From Micromonospora craniellae (GTDB lineage: Bacteria; Actinomycetota; Actinomycetes; Mycobacteriales; Micromonosporaceae): a stretch of DNA of 64,000 bases. This document shows positions 61,565 through 64,000 of the stretch, piece after piece; position 1 is the stretch's first letter; each line of letters opens with the position of its first letter. The stretch covers positions 1,612,001-1,676,000 of the forward strand of contig NZ_CP061725.1 of the NCBI RefSeq assembly GCF_014764405.1, read 5' to 3'. The notes under the pieces are model-generated. The model ran no database searches and was not told the DNA's origin. It saw only the letters and a list, made by a program, of their open reading frames with translations. The position numbers and the translations under genes are program-made.

Positions 61565-61923
61565 GGCCGTTCCGGCCCGTCGGGGTGGTTGTGGTGCAGG
61601 CGCTGGGCGAGGTAGTCGCCCAGCGACGTCGCATGCGGCACGTGCGGATCACCGGTCGCGCCGGCTGGAACGTAGCGGGTACGCCGGAACGCATCGACGA
61701 ACGCGGTTGAGGGTGCTCCGGCTCGGAGTGCGGTGGTGATCGCGGTGGACAGGGCGTCGGTGAGTCCGGCCAGGGTGGAGTTGTGCGTGCCGGCCCGCAG
61801 GTCGACGTGACCGACCTCGCCGTTCGACGTAGCGGTGGTGACCAGGCGTCCCGGAACACCATCGATCACGAACGTGCTGGTCAATTCGGTTGTCTGTCGC
61901 GATTCCGTGGGCATGTCTCTCAT
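61561..61923 (-). CDS. TSCPD-like small protein (class II ribonucleotide reductase tail-like)
   Basis: A 120-residue protein from ATG 61923 (GAAGGACC upstream). From residue 45 on it follows the C-terminal region of B12-dependent ribonucleotide reductases: THNSTLAGLTDALSTAITTA, then a VDAFRRTRYVPAGATGDPHV-like segment corresponding to F-x-x-x-R-F-E-P-A-G-x-T-x-D-P, and ATSLGDYLAQRLHHN. The catalytic barrel is absent, so it is not a reductase itself. Such short stand-alone forms exist; the function is unclear. It overlaps the nucleotidyltransferase gene by 4 bases. Confidence 0.7.
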   Translation of the reverse strand: MRDMPTESRQTTELTSTFVIDGVPGRLVTTATSNGEVGHVDLRAGTHNSTLAGLTDALSTAITTALRAGAPSTAFVDAFRRTRYVPAGATGDPHVPHATSLGDYLAQRLHHNHPDGPERP

Positions 61924-62016
61924 CGATACGGTCCTTCTTTCCCGGCGTACGCCTTTGAGTGGCTTGCGGTGGACAAGAGCGGGTCTGATCTGCGGAGTTC
62001 CGGTCCGGAGGCGGCG

Positions 62017-63882
62017 TCACGGAGCCTCCGTCGCGGTGGTCGTCTGGTCGGCTTTGCGGGCGCAGTGCGGGCATCGTCGTGGGCAGGGCGTCTGCGGGAC
62101 GACGGTGGTGAGGCCGCTTGCGTGCAGGATCGTGGTGACCGTCTGCTCGAAGGTGCTGGTCTCGCCGATGACGGTCTCCCCGGGGACGTCGAGCAGGTCG
62201 CGGTCGGTGTACCAGCTGCGCATCTGTGCGGGGGTGAAGGACATGGGTTCGTCGCGACGGAGGTGGCGGCGGACGGTCTCGTCGAAGGACACGTCGAGGT
62301 AGAACACGGCGACCGGTCCGGCATGGTTGTCGATGAGCTGACGGAGTACGCGGGCGTAGCGTTCGGTGTGCAGGATGCCTTCGAGGATGACGTGGTAACC
62401 GAGGTCGAGGGCGGCGCGTGCGGTCACGGTGATGAACGTCGGGGCGACCGGGTCGATGTGGGCGATGTCGTGTTCCCGGAGCACGGTTCTGCGCAGGTAG
62501 TCCTGTTCCAGCAGGGCCGCACCGCGTCCGAAACGGCGTCGTACCTCACGGGCGGTCGTGGTCTTCCCACTGCCGGAATTTCCACGGATGATCACCAACG
62601 TTGGAGAGCCCGGGGAATTGCGTTCGATGCACGAGCCGGTGGTCACCGCGCACCCCCCCGGCATTGGCCAGGTCGTGGCGATCACGGTGTGCCGACGGGG
62701 CACGACGAGTTGTGGCTGCCCGGTAGCTGGTGGTGGGGTGGTGCCGTGCGGGTGGACCGCAATCTCCGGAGCGGGTGCATGTCGGTAGTCACGGTCCCAG
62801 ACGGCGATGAGGTCAAGCAGGTCGGCGGTGAGCGCACGCGCGTCGGGGCCGAAGCCGTGAGCGCCGAACTGCCACCGGTCATCGCCGATCTTGCGCATGG
62901 TCAGGTAGGCGAGGCTGCCGGACGTGAGCAGGGTCGGGCAGGTGAACCGGTCCTGCGGGTCGACCAGGCCCTCGGTACGTTGCCGGTCGACGGCGAGGGC
63001 ACCGAACGGGCGGGGCTGGCTGGACAGCCACAGGTGCAAGCGTTCGAACGACTCAAGCTCGTGCATGGTTATGGTGACCGGCGACCACACATCCCGTCGC
63101 GGCTGGTCGAGGGCAGCAGTGAGAGCGCCGGCATCTACCTCGGTCGGATCGTCGAGCAGCAGGACGATGTCGTTGCCGCGCAGCGGCACCCGGCGGGCGA
63201 GCTGGCTGCCGTTGCCCTGCATCGCGACGAAGCCACATTGCAGGGCTGCGGTCGCGACGAGATGATCACCGGATCGCCGCAGAGTGAGGTAGCGAGTCAG
63301 CGTCCGTATCCGCATCGGAACGACGATCCTGCCGCTCGGAGCGAGTTGCTCGATCCAGGACGGGGCGATGTCGCCGGCCTCAACGGACACGATGATCGCG
63401 TCGAACGGGGCTCCCGGTGGGTGGCCGAGGTTGCCGTCGCCGTGCACGACCTGAACCTGGGGGTAGCCGGCCCGGTCGAGGTAGGTGCGGGCCTGGCCGG
63501 TGATGTCGGCGTCGATGTCGACGGTGACCACGTGCCCGTCCGGGCCGACTAGTTCGGCCATCAAGGCCGCCTGGAAACCGCCGGAGCCGACCTCGAGGGC
63601 GCGTGCGCCCGGCCGCAGATCGGCCTGTTCTAGGGCATATGCCTGGAGATATGGCGCCGAGACGGTGCTGGTCGACTTGCCGTCGGGCCCGCGCTTGGTC
63701 ACGACGATCGTATCCTCGTACGCCTGTTGTGGGGTGACCGTGTCCGGCACGAACAGGTGCCGGGGCACCGTCCGGAAGGCGTGCTCGATCGCTGGTGTGC
63801 GGATCCAGTTCTTCGCTGTCAGGGTTGCTACCAGGTCGGCGCGGAGCCGGTCCGGTGAGGTGCTCTCGACCGTGGTGTCCAC
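62017..63882 (-). CDS. FxLD-type PCMT-like methyltransferase fused to a P-loop kinase domain
   Basis: A 621-residue protein from GTG 63882. Residues 1-400 match the 'methyltransferase, FxLD system' family: IRTPAIEHAFRTVPRHLFVP, VSAPYLQAYALEQADLRPGA, LEVGSGGFQAALMAELVGPD (SAM motif) and LTRYLTLRRSGDHLV. In FxLD lanthipeptide loci this enzyme forms isoaspartate. Residues about 425-590 are an AAA_33-type kinase: LVIIRGNSGSGKTTTAREVR (Walker A), LLEQDYLRRTVL and HVILEGILHTERYARVLRQL. The tail has CPRRCPHCARKA, a possible zinc site. No stop separates the halves; GTG near 62651 could start the kinase separately. No FxLD precursor is visible up to the window edge; only an 11-codon gene end (stop 63964) precedes it. 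Confidence 0.82.
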   Translation of the reverse strand: MDTTVESTSPDRLRADLVATLTAKNWIRTPAIEHAFRTVPRHLFVPDTVTPQQAYEDTIVVTKRGPDGKSTSTVSAPYLQAYALEQADLRPGARALEVGSGGFQAALMAELVGPDGHVVTVDIDADITGQARTYLDRAGYPQVQVVHGDGNLGHPPGAPFDAIIVSVEAGDIAPSWIEQLAPSGRIVVPMRIRTLTRYLTLRRSGDHLVATAALQCGFVAMQGNGSQLARRVPLRGNDIVLLLDDPTEVDAGALTAALDQPRRDVWSPVTITMHELESFERLHLWLSSQPRPFGALAVDRQRTEGLVDPQDRFTCPTLLTSGSLAYLTMRKIGDDRWQFGAHGFGPDARALTADLLDLIAVWDRDYRHAPAPEIAVHPHGTTPPPATGQPQLVVPRRHTVIATTWPMPGGCAVTTGSCIERNSPGSPTLVIIRGNSGSGKTTTAREVRRRFGRGAALLEQDYLRRTVLREHDIAHIDPVAPTFITVTARAALDLGYHVILEGILHTERYARVLRQLIDNHAGPVAVFYLDVSFDETVRRHLRRDEPMSFTPAQMRSWYTDRDLLDVPGETVIGETSTFEQTVTTILHASGLTTVVPQTPCPRRCPHCARKADQTTTATEAP

Positions 63883-64000
63883 TCCTGCTGTCCTTTCCGG
63901 AGGTGTTCATCTGCGTGATGCGGGGTGTCGGGCGCGGGCGCGGCGAAGCCGCTACCGTCCGCGTCACTGGTGGGTGTTGAGCACGCCGTCGGGCAGGGCC

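Noticed and set aside
61783..63552. A 589-codon plus-strand frame opposite the methyltransferase-kinase gene
   Set aside because: Antisense shadow; the minus-strand protein has clear SAM and Walker motifs.
1..64000. CRISPR arrays or rRNA operons
   Set aside because: No regularly spaced short repeats and no rRNA-like conserved blocks were seen on either strand.

Overview
The window is high-GC DNA with frequent GTG starts and long runs of overlapping genes. Its gene families (pRiA4b ORF-3-like, DUF6933-like, FxLD-type methyltransferase, actinobacterial insertion sequences) point to a filamentous actinomycete, perhaps Micromonosporaceae or Streptomycetaceae; I cannot place it further. It looks like an accessory region in which several integrated elements lie side by side, with dense insertion-sequence (IS) damage.

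Layout. (1) 1-5.35 kb: a divergent partial gene, a pRiA4b ORF-3-like gene, a DUF6933-like gene broken by an intact IS66 element with an 8-bp target duplication plus point lesions, and a DUF4143-type ATPase. (2) 5.4-29.1 kb: a segment bounded by two perfect 88-bp direct repeats (5620-5707 and 28840-28927, exactly 23,220 bp apart). Each repeat contains the 3' half of a tRNA gene and abuts a terminator-like hairpin with compensatory changes. Similarity of about 70-80% continues on both sides without indels, which fits tandem related integrative elements. The segment carries an apparently intact divergent gene cluster of 18 genes (7156-26420). Minus arm: DegT aminotransferase, PIG-L deacetylase, GT2, GmhA-like isomerase, epimerase, HAD, Gfo/Idh oxidoreductase and two ABC exporters. 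Plus arm: amidohydrolase-like protein, GalT-like nucleotidylyltransferase, GmhB, HddA, histidine phosphatase, GT-like protein, TylF-type methyltransferase, DUF402-APH fusion and GT4. Together these suggest a nucleotide-activated heptose and amino sugar assembled into an exported glycoside, possibly aminoglycoside-like, with a phosphotransferase for self-protection or tailoring. A CebR/LacI-type operator and a consensus-like promoter lie between the arms.

(3) 29.3-59.6 kb: a defence-like island riddled with IS elements. It holds an RNase H-like gene coupled to a Ser/Thr kinase split by an IS4 element; a three-gene membrane/coiled-coil operon split by an IS3 element; a type I restriction-modification locus (hsdR-hsdS-hsdM on the minus strand) broken by IS1634, IS66, IS3, IS1380 and IS630 elements; a 5'-truncated MFS transporter; and an intact pair encoding a kinase-SF1 helicase fusion and a PLD-like/S1 protein. 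Several insertions have exact target duplications, and in-silico removal restores reading frames for hsdR, hsdM (at the IS630), hsdS (at the IS66) and the kinase. (4) 59.9-63.9 kb: a minus-strand operon with an FxLD-type methyltransferase fused to a P-loop kinase domain, a TSCPD-like small protein, a nucleotidyltransferase and a 5'-3' exonuclease.

The best candidate for an undescribed system is the kinase-helicase plus PLD/S1 pair (52604-57798). The three-gene operon at 33246-36245, the methyltransferase-kinase operon at 60.1-63.9 kb and the heptose cluster are runners-up. No CRISPR array, rRNA or complete tRNA was seen.
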